A stretch of DNA of 64,000 nucleotides, from positions 57,605,891 through 57,669,890 of the forward strand of contig CM054179.1 of assembly GCA_028829895.1 (NCBI GenBank), in the 5' to 3' direction. A program made the translations under genes and the position numbers. Below, in pieces: positions 48,741 to 60,900 of this stretch. The notes under the pieces were generated by a model. The model had not been told where the DNA came from and searched no databases. It worked only from the letters and a program-made list of their open reading frames with translations. The stretch is from Sinotaia quadrata (taxonomy: Eukaryota; Mollusca; Gastropoda; Architaenioglossa; Viviparidae). The number at the start of each line of letters is the position of its first letter. The stretch's first letter is position 1.

Positions 48741-48889
48741 TTTTCAGTTTGTTACCAGCAAAATAAACTATTCATACTTTAAAAATATTTCACTTTATAA
48801 CCTTCAATCGACAGCGTGCCAAACCATTGATTTATTGCTGTATTTTATCCGCCAGCAGTTCACACACAAATAAATTTTGCATAACTTGT

Positions 48890-49965
48890 CGATGAACCAT
48901 TCAGTCTATGGATTTAACTTGCTATCTGCAAACTCTAAATATGTTCACAATATCGACTTATTTCATTCTGTGACTTGCAAACTACAAGACCATTCGGAAT
49001 ATGGACTTACTTCCCTTTGTGACTCACAAACTTCAACACCATCTTGCACTGTAATTTGATTTGACTATTTGTTGTTTTTTTTTGAGACAGTGACGTTCAC
49101 ACTGGCTTTATTGCATTATGTCTTGAGACGAAGTCATTTACACTATGAATTTACTTCATTTTGTGACCTACATATTTCAACAACAATTCGCACTATAAGT
49201 TGATATGACTATTTCTTTTGAGAGTGACGTTCGCACTATGGCTTTATTTCATTGTCTTGAGACGAAGTCATTTACTCTATGGCTTTGATTTCACTGCATC
49301 TTGAGACAAAGTCATTCATACCGCAGCTTGCTTTGTCTCAATATGTTATGAAACAAAGCCTTTACAGTATGGGTTGATTTTATGTATGTGAATAACAAAT
49401 CCATTCGCACTTTAGTTTGAGACAAAGTCATCCTCACAGGTAACTTTTTCCCCGTGTCTTTAAACGACACCATTCAAAGTTAACTTAATGACTACAAACT
49501 ACATCAGTCACACAATATGCAGAGTTCACCAAGCATCTTGAGACAAAGCCATAACACAGTTTGTTTGTTTTTTGTTGTTTTTTTTTACTGATTTTATTAT
49601 TTGCCATGAGCAAAGTCATTCACACTTTGGACTGATTTTAGAGTCTTTAGACAAATTATTCACATTTTAGACTGTTACTGTTTCTCGAGACAAAGCCCTT
49701 TACAGACTGCTTTTACTGTGTCTGAGATAAAGACATTTTCACTGTAGACTTGATTTCACTGTATCTTGAGACAAACCTATTTATGCTATAGACTGATTTT
49801 ACTATGGTCCTTAAGACAAAGCCATTTTCATTCTTGACTGGTTTCAATATGTGTCTTCAGACAAAAATCATTCACTGTTGACTGATTTAAGATAAAATCA
49901 CTCACTCTTGACTGATTTCAATCTGTGTTTTCAGACAAAGCCATTCATACAAGGGATTTTAAGTC
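48890..49965. repeat. Old degenerate minisatellite of about 55-bp units
   Basis: Words such as GAGACAAAGTCATTCACAC, TTGACTGATTTCA and TGTGTCTTGAGAC recur about 15-18 times with heavy divergence across about 1 kb. Confidence 0.75.
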
Positions 49966-50829
49966 ATTTTGATTGTATTTGTATTTACTCATCAAACTAT
50001 TTGCGTTGACAATATTGACTTATTTCTCGTGCTGATGAGTACATAAATGTCATCTTTTTTATTTTCATTTCTTATCAACAAACAAATATATGTATATATT
50101 TCACCCACTGTCCAGAAATAATTCATTTACAATTCATGTAGAGTTCCATTCTTTTTTGTGACATAATACTTTAATTTTATCAGCTGAAGAATTTCTCCAG
50201 CAGTTTTCTTTTCTACACTTTCATAATTCTTTTATTACCTTTTACACAGGATCTTTATTTTATTATACCAAGGCATTCATTCACACATTAAATAACAATA
50301 AAATTAAGACATCCTTATAACATAAACAGTTGATGTTTCGGTTGAAAAATAAACATTCTGATGATTAAACACAGACATTAATCAAACACTGTATCTCTCT
50401 CAATTAAAAAACCTTCAAACAAAAATCAAAAACCTTCTCTCTCTCACGTAAAAAAAACAAACACCTTCAGACAAAATTCAAACACTGTATCTCTCTCATG
50501 TGAAAAACCTTCTTATGAACGATTCAACCATATAATAATATGCAGAGAATAATTAAGCAATGTCTCATTCAAGTGAAAACCTTCATCCAAACGATTAAGT
50601 ATTCAGACAATAACCCAACTCTGTAGGATTCCAATGCCAAGCTTCACAACAAACAAGGACAGATAAGTGATGAAACAAATCAATAGAGATGATGCTGGTG
50701 ATGAGGATGAATATGATACACTTTGACATTGGAGAAAGAAAGAGAAGACAATACCATATGAAAGCTACTGACAAGTCACTATGGTCCTTTTAGAAAGAAG
50801 CAGGCAGTGAAGACAGATCACAACACTAT

Positions 50830-51060
50830 AACAAGGTCGACAGTTTCATAATGAAAATGCTTCCAAACGTAAAACAATGATGTTGACCACAACACTAAAG
50901 GTCGACAGTTTCATAATTACTCACAAACTAAGACAGTGATGTTGGCCAAACACTAAAGGTCGACAGTTTCATAATTACTCACAAACTAAGACAGTGATGT
51001 TGGCCAAACACTAAAGGTCGACAGTTTCATAATTACTCACAAACTATGACAATGATGTTG
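50830..51060. repeat. 58-bp tandem repeat, about 4 copies
   Basis: GGTCGACAGTTTCATAAT recurs at 50,835, 50,900, 50,958 and 51,016; the last spacings are exactly 58 bp. It lies directly downstream of the sulfotransferase stop codon and is probably in its 3' UTR. Confidence 0.9.
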
Positions 51061-51094
51061 GTTTACAAAGACATGTTTGTCACCAAAGTGAAAG

Positions 51095-51961
51095 TCACAG
51101 AGTATATCTAAAATGAAATCTTGATCCCGCTAGTTCCTTCTCACACACAGCATCGAACATGTCGTTCTGGGCCACCGTGAACCAGTTCCTCCAGTCCCCG
51201 ACCTTGCCTTTTCGATACATGACCGGTTCTCCGTACAGAGTTGTCCACTCCTTGCCTTTTCTCTCCTGCATGTTGCTGAAACTACATTTCTCTACAATAC
51301 TCTTCATTAAGGCGTCATCCAGCTCCACTTCCAGAAAATGTGCCATCCTTTGGGCGTTTTCCAGAGGGCTTTCTTGCATGTCTTCATAACTGAGGATAAG
51401 GATGGGCAGCTGAGGATTGCTGCTAATAACGGCCTCCCAATCACGCATGTATGCAAAGAAAGAACCGAAATCCAGGTGGCCATTATAAAACAAATGGAGG
51501 TAATCCGAAAAAGAGCCTTTATACTCATATTCCGGAAACTTAAAGTGATGGTTGTAGAAAGAGACGGCCACATCTTTGGGGTTACGATACACGAAGACAA
51601 GTTTATGCTGACCTGACTGCGCAGGGGGAGGCAACTGCTCGAAAAGAAAGTGGGTGTTAAGAACGCGGGGTGATGATACAGTGGATATTACGTCATGGGA
51701 CGCAAACTCCATCATACATTTCTCTTTTTCGAAATGTTCCACGTCAGTAGATTTGGCTAATAGCATTCGAATCATTTCCCATAACCAATGGCAACCAGAT
51801 TTAGGATAAGAGCATAAGATGATGTCTTCACTTCGCAGGGGAATATTATGTACTTTGGACAGTGCTTCTTCACCCATATCCGGTGCTACATATATGTTTT
51901 CTGCACACTGCATCACCAGAATAGAGTGGCCCCCTCCGTCTGGTAGTCGAACAAGAGGCAT
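51095..51961 (-). CDS. Cytosolic sulfotransferase (SULT family), intact single coding exon
   Basis: The 288-residue protein is full length for PAPS-dependent cytosolic sulfotransferases, which transfer sulfate to hydroxyl or amine groups of small molecules. The 5'-phosphosulfate loop is YPKSGCHWLW (52-61), with Lys54. The likely catalytic His is H104 (NTHFLFEQLP). The 3'-phosphate site is VYRNPKDVAVSFYNHH (124-139), with Arg126 and Ser134. The C-terminal PAPS signature is RKGKVGDWRNWFT (250-262). There is no signal peptide or membrane anchor. The loop has SGCHW where most SULTs have SGTTW. On the minus strand an acceptor (TTCTAATTTTCAG) ends 2 nt before the ATG, so a separate non-coding or short upstream exon exists. 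The substrate and orthologous subfamily cannot be told from sequence. Confidence 0.93.
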   Translation of the reverse strand: MPLVRLPDGGGHSILVMQCAENIYVAPDMGEEALSKVHNIPLRSEDIILCSYPKSGCHWLWEMIRMLLAKSTDVEHFEKEKCMMEFASHDVISTVSSPRVLNTHFLFEQLPPPAQSGQHKLVFVYRNPKDVAVSFYNHHFKFPEYEYKGSFSDYLHLFYNGHLDFGSFFAYMRDWEAVISSNPQLPILILSYEDMQESPLENAQRMAHFLEVELDDALMKSIVEKCSFSNMQERKGKEWTTLYGEPVMYRKGKVGDWRNWFTVAQNDMFDAVCEKELAGSRFHFRYTL

Positions 51962-52935
51962 AACTGAAAATTAGAAAAGAAAGTTTGGAATGAAAACAAG
52001 AATGGTATGGATTCATATCATGTTCTTTTGATGTATTTTATTATATCAGTCTTAGACTCAAGAAAATGTGGAAGAAACACGCCTCATCACTAAAACTCTG
52101 ATTTTTATTTCGTATACGATAAATTAACAAGTGTAGTATATATTTGAATGTGTGAAAATGTGGCTTAAGCCATGCCTCCCTATTAAAACCCCACTTTGTA
52201 TTTGGTACACCAACACTTTATTGTGGTATATACTTGAACGTGTATTTATACGAAACTTGTATTACATGTTTCTGAATGTGTACATATACACTCTAGAACT
52301 CGTGTCACATATTAATATGTGTATGTAGCCTTGTAACTTGTAATATATGCATTATGTGTGTACATACAAAATTGTAAGTAATATGCATACAAAATTGTTA
52401 CTTGTGCCCAGCGCGTGTAGCACCTGTTATTATTGGTTCAATGTTTTTCTTTACTCATGCACTGCCTGTGTAATATTTGTGCATTACTGTCAGGCGAAGC
52501 GCAAAACTTAGCCCGGCATCACTCCATAAACATTTAAAAATTAAAATGATAAAATGTAGATACATGAGAGGTATAGGAACCATAGCATAAAAATATACGT
52601 TTAAATCATTTAACCAAGACACTAATTACAAGACTGACCAGCCACTCCAAGACATTAGCAGGACGTTAGAGTTATACAAGACCTGACCACCCAGGGCTAG
52701 GGCACAGGAAACGGTTAGGGATCAAAAGGGTCACTTGTAGCTAGCTGATAGGGAAGGGGATTTATGTTTCTATACTTAGCTCAACAATTACCCTTAGAGT
52801 GTATAGCCCACAATATAGTTTTTCAATCGTACAATAATAGAATACAAAAACCCTCAGAATAAATTGAAATGGTTCTTTTAAAAGATCCTTTCTAATAGAT
52901 GAAATTTCACTGCTGCTCTCATAACGGATGTGACG
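51962..52935. other. Upstream of the sulfotransferase, no feature supported
   Basis: Expected to hold the 5' UTR intron and possibly the promoter on the minus strand. No exon could be fixed. A weak TATACATGTG-like periodicity is seen around 52,250-52,400. Confidence 0.45.
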
Positions 52936-52939
52936 ATTC

Positions 52940-53055
52940 TAAGTGCAGAAAACAAACCCACAGTGACTTGAGCGATGGTAACTGTGTAACAGTGACTTGA
53001 GCGATGGTAACTGTGTAACAGTGACTTGAGTGATGGTAACTGTGTAACAGTTAAA
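52940..53055. repeat. 29-bp tandem repeat, about 3-4 copies
   Basis: CAGTGACTTGAGCGATGGTA followed by ACTGTGTAA repeats in tandem. Confidence 0.88.
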
Positions 53056-53309
53056 GTGTCACCTTGAATAATCTCGGATAGCAGGGTATTGCATTTTTAG
53101 TGTTCAGTTCAGAAGATCGCTCACATTGCTCAACCTCTTTCAGTGCTTGGTAAAAATTTACTTTGAATTTAGTTAAAGATATGATGGAGTTTTTCTTTCT
53201 CCGAAATTTTCTAGATTTAAGCGCCGACGTTTTGAGCAATTCTTTTTGTCTAGATATTTTTTTCAAAATCTTATGGTTACTGTTGAAGTAGGTGATTGAG
53301 TGTTGTCAT

Positions 53310-53485
53310 GTAGCGACGCAGCTATCGCCTCATCTCACTCTTGTATACCTTTCGTACGAATTTCTAACATACAGCTTTCGCTTCATCTCACTCTTGTATA
53401 CCTTTCGTATGAATTTCTAACATACAGCTTTCGCTTCATCTCACTCTTGTATACCTTTCGTACGAATTTCTAACATACAGCAGAA
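53310..53485. repeat. About 53-bp tandem repeat, 3 copies
   Basis: CTTGTATACCTTTCGTACGA, ATTTCTAACATACAGC and TTTCGCTTCATCTCACT recur nearly unchanged. Confidence 0.9.
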
Positions 53486-53715
53486 ATGTTTTGTTTTTAG
53501 AACTATTTCAATAACATCACAAAGTACCGTTTACTTCCGTTAGTTAAAATGTACAAAATTAACAATAAACAACTACCTTGATAGGTCATTTCAATTTTTA
53601 AAGTTTTTTTTTAACCCCTTGCAGGATTCAAATGTGACTCTACCTTAGCCTTGTCTCGTAAAATCTGGAATCGGAATTGGGAAAATTTTCCCGATTCCAC
53701 AGCCTTGAAATCTAG
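53480..53715. repeat. Dispersed repeat, copy 2 (related to 48,430-48,740)
   Basis: Same ordered words as copy 1, and ending with CTCGTAAAATCTGGAATCGG. The two copies flank the sulfotransferase at about 5 kb spacing in the same orientation. Confidence 0.65.
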
Positions 53716-53989
53716 AAGGCACGTTAAAAGGTTGATTACAACACTATTCTGTAACTGGAATCTAGTTAAGTGAGCGTCACTTTAGACTACATTTGGTTGC
53801 GTAATTCTATTCTGCGTAATTCTATGCACTTCATTTGGCTTGATAAGGAAAGGAAATGGAACCAACCTCGATACAGTTATCAGTCCCACTAACTGAAACA
53901 AATTATTCAAGAATTAAATTACGAAATATACAATCTACTGACATAAGTTGTCATGTGACAGTGATGTATACAGAATTGTAGCTTATTAT

Positions 53990-54400
53990 AATATGCAATG
54001 TGTGTATAATTATACATAAAGATTTGTAATCTGTTAAATATACAATAATACATATCTTATGTATATATATATATATATATATATAATTTATGTGTATATA
54101 ATTATACAAAAGATTTATAATGTGGTACATACCTTGTATGTGCGTAATTATACAAAATATTTGAAAACTGTGGTACATACTTTATATGTGTGTAATTATA
54201 CAAAGGATTTGTAAATTGTGGTACATACTTTATATGTGTGTAATTATACAAAGGATTTGTAAATTGTGGTACATACTTTATATGTGTGTAATTATACAAA
54301 GGATTTGTAAATTGTGGTACATACTTTATATGTGTGTAATTATACAGAAGATTTGTAAATTGTGGTACATACCGTAAGTGTCGTTATATGGTTGATTTGT
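53990..54400. repeat. 48-bp minisatellite, about 6-8 copies
   Basis: Units contain TATGTGTGTAATTATACAAA, GGATTTGTAAATTGTGG and TACATACTT. An AT dinucleotide run interrupts the array near 54,062-54,084. ORFs on both strands are repeat artefacts. Confidence 0.9.
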
Positions 54401-54719
54401 GGACCATACTCGTGTATAATTATATAAAGATGAGTATAACTCATTGTATCTACGTTATGTGCTCATATGTTTATACAGATTTCTAACTTGTGTACAGCTC
54501 TAATGTGTGTAGTATATAAAGAAATTAGATTTGTGTAAAGTACTAATGAGTTGAGAAGTGTAAATCCTCACAGGAACAAACCAAGACAGAGAGTATCAAA
54601 CGATGAAAAGTCTGTTGCGGTTCCTTTGAAGAAAGAAGTTATTGGGGAAAAGAAATATATAATACTACATACCTAATGTATAATGTGGTTTATTACTGTG
54701 AGTACATTTATTATGTCAC

Positions 54720-54720
<1 letters not shown>

Positions 54721-54769
<49 letters not shown>
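54721..54769. repeat. (GATA)n microsatellite
   Basis: About 12 uninterrupted tetranucleotide units. Confidence 0.95.
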
Positions 54770-54770
<1 letters not shown>

Positions 54771-54789
54771 AACTAATCAGTTCCTATGT

Positions 54790-55275
54790 TCACGTAGATA
54801 TTAGAGGATTTTTCACAATACAGTTAGATAACACTAGACAACAGAAGTTATTCCACATGTAGATAACACTAGACAATAGAGGTTAATTTGCATTTAGATA
54901 AAACTAGGCAATAGAGGTTAGTTTGCATGTAGATAACACTAGACTAGGTTATTTCACAATACATGAAAATAACACTAGACAACAGAGGCTATTTCACAAT
55001 ACATGTAGATAATACTAGTCAATAGAGGTTATTTCACGTGTAGATAACATTACACAATAGAGGTGATTTCATAATACTTGTAGATAACATTAACTAGACA
55101 AAAGAGGTTATTTTATAACATGCAGAGAACACTAGACAAATGATTTTATTTCACAATACATTAGATAACACTAGACAAAAGAAATGATTTCACAATACAT
55201 ATAGATAACACTTGACAAAAGAGGTTATTTCACAATATATATAGATAACACTAGATTAAAGAGGTGATTTCACAA
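54790..55275. repeat. About 45-bp minisatellite, about 11 copies
   Basis: Words GTAGATAACACTAGACAA, AGAGGTTATTTCACAATAC recur with indels and substitutions. Confidence 0.85.
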
Positions 55276-55650
55276 TATATGTGTTGCAGAAAAAGACATA
55301 CATTCCTGACTGCCTTGCAGCGGTCCAAATGCCTTTAGGCCTATGTTGGAGATAAAGTGTGTTGAAGCACACTTCCTCAGTGTGACTGATAAAGATTGAC
55401 ATGTATATTTTGAATAAAGAATAGTGAACTAAAATTATAAAAAAGATCATGATTTCAATTACATTATTTCATCAGAAAACTATAGTGGCATTTTGAGATA
55501 GTTCAAGTGTGCTCTTAGTACAAATAAAAGCATTTGTAAATTATAAAGTTTAGCTTAGCCAAGTTTCATGATTTTAAATAGGTGTATATATCATTTTAAG
55601 TCTGAGGTACAAGGTTGTTCGTTATATCTGTGCATGAATAATTTTAAATG

Positions 55651-55807
55651 TAAACCACCAAGTTATTCCGTATTATTACCCTAAACCGACCACTAAAGTT
55701 ATTCCGTATTATTACAAGCCTAAACCGACCACTAAAGTTATTCCGTATTATTACAAGCCTAAACCGACCACTAAAGTTATTCCGTATTATTACAAGCCTA
55801 AACCGAC
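55651..55807. repeat. 39-bp tandem repeat interrupted by the LTR element
   Basis: The unit CCTAAACCGACCACTAAAG plus TTATTCCGTATTATTACAAG repeats about four times and stops mid-unit, at CCTAAACCGAC, where the LTR retrotransposon begins. Confidence 0.92.
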
Positions 55808-57347
55808 TGTCACAAGTCTGATAAAAATGTCCGACCTGATGACCCACATTGCCTTGTTTACTTCAAATTCGAATATTTGAAACCCTTGACTCCTTTGTTC
55901 AAAGCTTCCCTTTTCCAGGTGCTTCTAGAACAGGTCAAGATGTTATGTAACTTTAGGACCATTGTCCAGTTCTCGAACCAACTACATGCTTCGCGAACAG
56001 TCACGTGATACGCAATATACCTTTCTATATATGTACCCACACGCTTCCGCTCCCTCACTTCGAGCACATTTTAGCTAATTCCATCAGCTTACTCGGGTCG
56101 TGAGAGGCAGCCGACGCCATAGAGAATCAAGGTACCCTTCGACTTCTCTCAAAAGGTATCATTTATTTAATAGTATTTGCCTATATATTGTTTAAGTATG
56201 TATTTGTGCTATGTATTATATGATTTCCATATACACTTGAGCATGGTTCAGAGAAATAGCTGAAAACCTATAAGTTACGGGATATAAATTTATTGTAACC
56301 ATTTTTCCATTTTTTGTACTTTAATTTATATTGTTTTAATTCACTAAGAGCCAGAATGCTGCGCTCGATATGAATTCTTCATGTAATTCAATTATTGCGT
56401 GTAATTTTAATTGTAAATTGTGAAGCGCTCTGTTGGTTTGAATTACCCTTTGTATGAACATTAATTTAACGTTGTATCTATTTTATTGCTTCATACGTCA
56501 TGACTGTTAAATGGAACACATGTGAGACGATTATATTTTTTCTAAATCTAATTGTAAGCGACGCGAGGTCGAAAACTCTTTGATTCAGCGCATTTAACTG
56601 AGCCATGCCTAAGTAGGACGTGTTAGGTTGAGAATTATATCCAAGCACGTTGCATCCACAGGTCGGTTCATGTTCACCCATGCCTCACCTGCATTAGCTT
56701 ATTGGTATAAGCTGGTTGAATTCCACTCTGAGGGCCATGCCGCTAAAATTCCAGTTCCTAGCCACTAACAGGGGGACACCATTCCTTATGCACCACGTGC
56801 GCCGCTAAAGGGGGACTGAGGGAACGGACCGGCATGACTGAGTGTTGAGACCAAATTGATACAAGAATAGAGCTAAGTGCAAACCAAGTGTACAGATCTC
56901 AAAGGAACACTTTTCTGGCAATTTAGATTGACAAAAATCAGGCATATGCGCGTAAAGATAGAGTGAAAGACTATTCACGTTCGCATTCGATTTATTGTTA
57001 ATTTGTTAAACTTTATTAAATCTTATTTTCTTGTTAATACCTCTTAGTAGTTGATTCATATGCATGATAGACCAAAAGATTTCTTCTTAGATTAAATGGG
57101 GGCGAATGAGCAGGATGTTGAAATGAATGCATATTAATTTAGAGGGATTTAACGGTTTTTAATCTAGCTAAAGTTCGCAGTTTATTAGTTTGTAAATTTG
57201 TCGTCTGAACTACAAGACACACTTTTAATTAGTCAAATAATAAATTGAGCAACCAGTCTGCATAGAATATGAGAGAAAGAATTAATTATATTTAAAGTCT
57301 TTAATTATTCTAAGCAGGGTCTTTAAATAAATACTGGAAACGTAACA
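55808..57347 (+). repeat. 5' LTR (about 1,540 bp)
   Basis: It starts TGTCAC and is predicted to end GTAACA at 57,347, giving TGT...ACA ends just before a TGG-starting primer-binding-like site. The first 1,405 bp match 62,596-64,000 with no difference found by eye. The right boundary is inferred because the 3' LTR is cut by the window. AATAAA occurs at 57,326-57,331. Short minus-strand ORFs here recur in the 3' LTR and are not genes. Confidence 0.85.
56002..56032 (+). promoter_or_regulatory. Candidate LTR core promoter
   Basis: An E-box CACGTG (56,002-56,007) is followed by TATATAT (56,026-56,032). This pair is repeated in the 3' LTR. Start-site position is not known. Confidence 0.3.
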
Positions 57348-57349
57348 AG

Positions 57350-57370
57350 TGGGGGAAATCTCGTCCGTGG
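57350..57370 (+). other. Candidate primer-binding site
   Basis: TGGGGGAAATCTCGTCC follows the predicted LTR end after a 2-nt spacer. It resembles the TGGGGGCTCGTCC type of site but has extra bases, so the priming tRNA is uncertain. Confidence 0.4.
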
Positions 57371-57971
57371 ATTGATATGTATTAAATTGTAAATTGTAAC
57401 ATTTTTATACATAGGGCGCATCATAACCTAGAAACGAACGAACGAACAGAATTGCCAATTGTTCTTTTGATTTTTGTATCACTGATTTTCTTTGCTTTTG
57501 TTGTGACATGTGCATGTATTCTTTTGCAGAGTAGCGTGCATGTTTAATCAATGTTAATATGTTTAAGCGTAGTTAAGTGTTTAATATTGATTATTGAATG
57601 ATTTATTTAGTATTGTGTTACTGAGTACTTCATTGTGAGGAGTCGAAGGTTATACCGCCAGCTAGGAGAGTTATCGGTAGTAACAGACTTCGGACTATTA
57701 TATTTAGGGTGCTAGATATAATGTGTAATGTTGTATGGTAGGAGCCGTGACATTACGAAAGTCTTGGAACAGCGGACACTGTGACAAGCAGGTGAAACGT
57801 GTAAGAGTTAACGCGCAATTTATTTCGGAAGGTGTTCTGAGTAAATTAAATAATTTTTGTAAGGTTGTAGCCTAAAAGTTATTTTCGGGATAAGCGGAGT
57901 TATCGCCGACGGTTAAAACACACAATTCACGAGATACATTGTTATTGTAGCCAGCGCGCTAAGACAGTAAA
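57371..57971 (+). other. Retrotransposon 5' leader
   Basis: About 600 bp of untranslated leader between the primer-binding region and the ORF start. No ORF is seen; packaging or dimerisation signals would be expected here but are not identifiable by eye. Confidence 0.6.
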
Positions 57972-60900
57972 ATGGATCGCAAACAGGTTATCGAAGACCT
58001 GAAAGAAACCGGTATCATGATAGGATACCAGGGTGACGAACTGACTAGCTACATCAAAACTGAGCTAGAGAAAGCGGAAAAAGCAGAAAAGGAGAGAGTA
58101 GAAAAAGCGGACAAAGAAAGGCAAGAGATAGAAAGAGAAGAACGTATTGCTAATCGCGAACTGAAGAAGTTAGAAGCTGAAAAACTAGCCGAAACTGAAG
58201 CTAAACGCATCGCAGCTGACGCAGAAGCTAAAAGGTTAGAAGCTGAAAGATTAGCCGACATCGAAACAAAACGTATCGCAGCGGACACAGAAGCTAAACG
58301 CATCGCAGCAGACGCGGAAATAAAACGGTTAGAATGGGAAGTGAAGAAACTAGAAGTTACCAATCCAAACCGTGACCGCAGAAGCAGTGGTGATTCGCAT
58401 TCTAGCGATGGAAATAATCACAGTAGAATTGAAAACATCATTCCAAAGATAAATATGGTCCCGTTTGATGAGAACAAAGATCAAATAGACGCGTATTTAA
58501 AAACGTTTGAAAAATTAGCCAGAGCAACAAGCATTCCAACCGAACATTGGGCGATAAATTTATCGGGGTTACTGCAGGGTACTGCGAAAAACGAATTCAA
58601 TAAGCTTAGCGATTCTGAGTCAGATAATTACGACACAGTCAAGGCCGCATTATTGAAACGTTACAAACTCACAGCAGATACATACCGCCGTAGATTTAAA
58701 CAGGCCACGAAAGCCAGTTCAGAGATGCACGCACAGTACATACGACGCGTAACTGACTTGTTCCAAAGATGGATAGATCTAGCTGAAACTCCACAGACGT
58801 ACGCAGGTCTTAGGGATGAAATGATAAAAGACCATATTCTCGGGTCATACAAATCAGATCTACTGATTCACTTAGCAATAAGGGAAAAATCTACGCTAGA
58901 GGAGATAGGCAACGCCGCCGATCGCTTTGATGACGCACATTCTCAATTCTCGAACGCACACGCGAACAAGTCTCGACCGAATGAACCGCAGACTCGAAAG
59001 GATAAGAAAAATGACGGGAAGGCACCTAGTGAGCGTGATGATAAAACATCTAAACCCGACACTAAAAACAAGTCCGACAAACAGAAAGATAAAAAGAATC
59101 TTGCATGTTACACTTGTGGTGATAGTGGCCATTTTTCACGAACTTGTCCTGAAAAGAAAACAGCTAAAGTTTACGCAGTAGAAAGTCATACACCTAAAAC
59201 AGAAAAGTCGAATCGAACACCAGTACAGGCAAACGGTCACGATACAATCGCTTTGCTTGATACAGGGTGTGAGCTAGACGCTATAGTAAATGCATCATTA
59301 GTTAACCGTACCGACTACACAGGGGAGACAATCTCTGTCACCTTTGCAAACGGCGAGCAAGACATTTTACCAGTAGCTGAAGTCTCGATTGTTTCAGACT
59401 TTGTAGAAGGAACAGTCAAAGCGGCCGTTATGGAAAACTCACCGCATGACGTGATCCTTGGTTGCAAGTATGTTTTGCCGTGCAAAAAACAAACTTCAAC
59501 CGAACCACCACTGGTTAACGCTGTAACCAGAGCAGCGAGTAGTAAAGACAAATCTGTAACTGCACCGATGTCTGCCGCACCAGCCGTAGATGAAGCAACA
59601 GTTAGCGAGATTAAATTATTACAAGCTGAAGACGAAACACTAGACCGGTTACGCAAGCAGGCTGTACCTGTTAGTGACGTCAACACTGACGATTCGAATA
59701 AGAAAGCGTGCATTATTCTGAAAAAGGGTTTATTGTACCGCTATTCGAAAGTGGGAGACGAATTTCGGAAACAATTAGTCGTTCCACAAACCAAACGAAA
59801 TGACGTATTACGATTAGGTCATGAGAGTCTTTTTGGTGCACACATGGGTGTACAAAAAACAACTAGTCGTATTACAAGTGAGTTTTATTGGCCGGATATC
59901 ACTGCCGATATCCGTAGATTCGTGTTAAGTTGCGACACATGCCAGAGAACACAGTCTAAAAATTCAATCAGACCCGCACCGTTAGGAGAGCCTGAACTGA
60001 TCAGTGAGCCCTACAAACGCGTAGCAATGGATTTGATTGGGCCTATAATACCCACATCAACGAGAGGTAATCGATACGTGCTGACCACTATTGATTACGC
60101 AACAAGATTCGCCGACGCAGTACCATTGAAAAATATTGATACTGAAACTGTCGCCGAAGCCCTTTTCGGTCTATGGAGTCGTGTTGGAATTCCTACTGAA
60201 ATTTTGACAGATCAGGGGAGTCAATTCGTAGGCAACGTAATGAAGGAAGTAAATCGCTTACTTTCCATCAAACATCTTACTTGCACACCCTACCACCCCC
60301 AGGCAAATGGTCTGATTGAAAAATACAATGGGACATTAAAAACAGCACTTAAAAAGCTCGCCACTGATAAACCGAAAGACTGGGACAGATACATCCCTGC
60401 CCTACTATTTGCATATAGGGAAGTGCCGCAATCTTCCACAGGATTTTCACCATTCGAGCTACTTTACGGACGTACTGTACGCGGACCGATGATGATTTTG
60501 AAGGCACTTTGGACTGATGAAAAGACAGATGACGAAGTTAAAACAACTTACACATACGTCACTGACTTAAGAAACCGTCTTGAAACTATAGGCAAGATAG
60601 CACGGGAAAACCTGACAATAGCTCAGTCTAGACAGGCAGAATATTACAATAAGCACACCAAACCTAGAGAATTTGAAGTTAACGACAAAGTGTTACTGTT
60701 GCTTCCTGAAGCACATAACAAACTTCAGATGAAATGGAAGGGGCCCTTTGTAGTTACCGCCAAGCTAGGGGGACTGAACTATAAGGTGCAGACAGGAAAG
60801 AGAGAGAAAATCTTTCATGTTAACCTACTCAAAAAGTACATAAGCCGTGAGGATCAAACCACTCAAGCTGACTTTGTCGTAGCGACGATAGTTACAGAAG

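Noticed and set aside
55858..56681. Minus-strand ORFs of 69 and 67 codons repeated at 62,646-63,469
   Set aside because: They lie inside the LTRs and recur only because the LTR is duplicated; no recognisable product.
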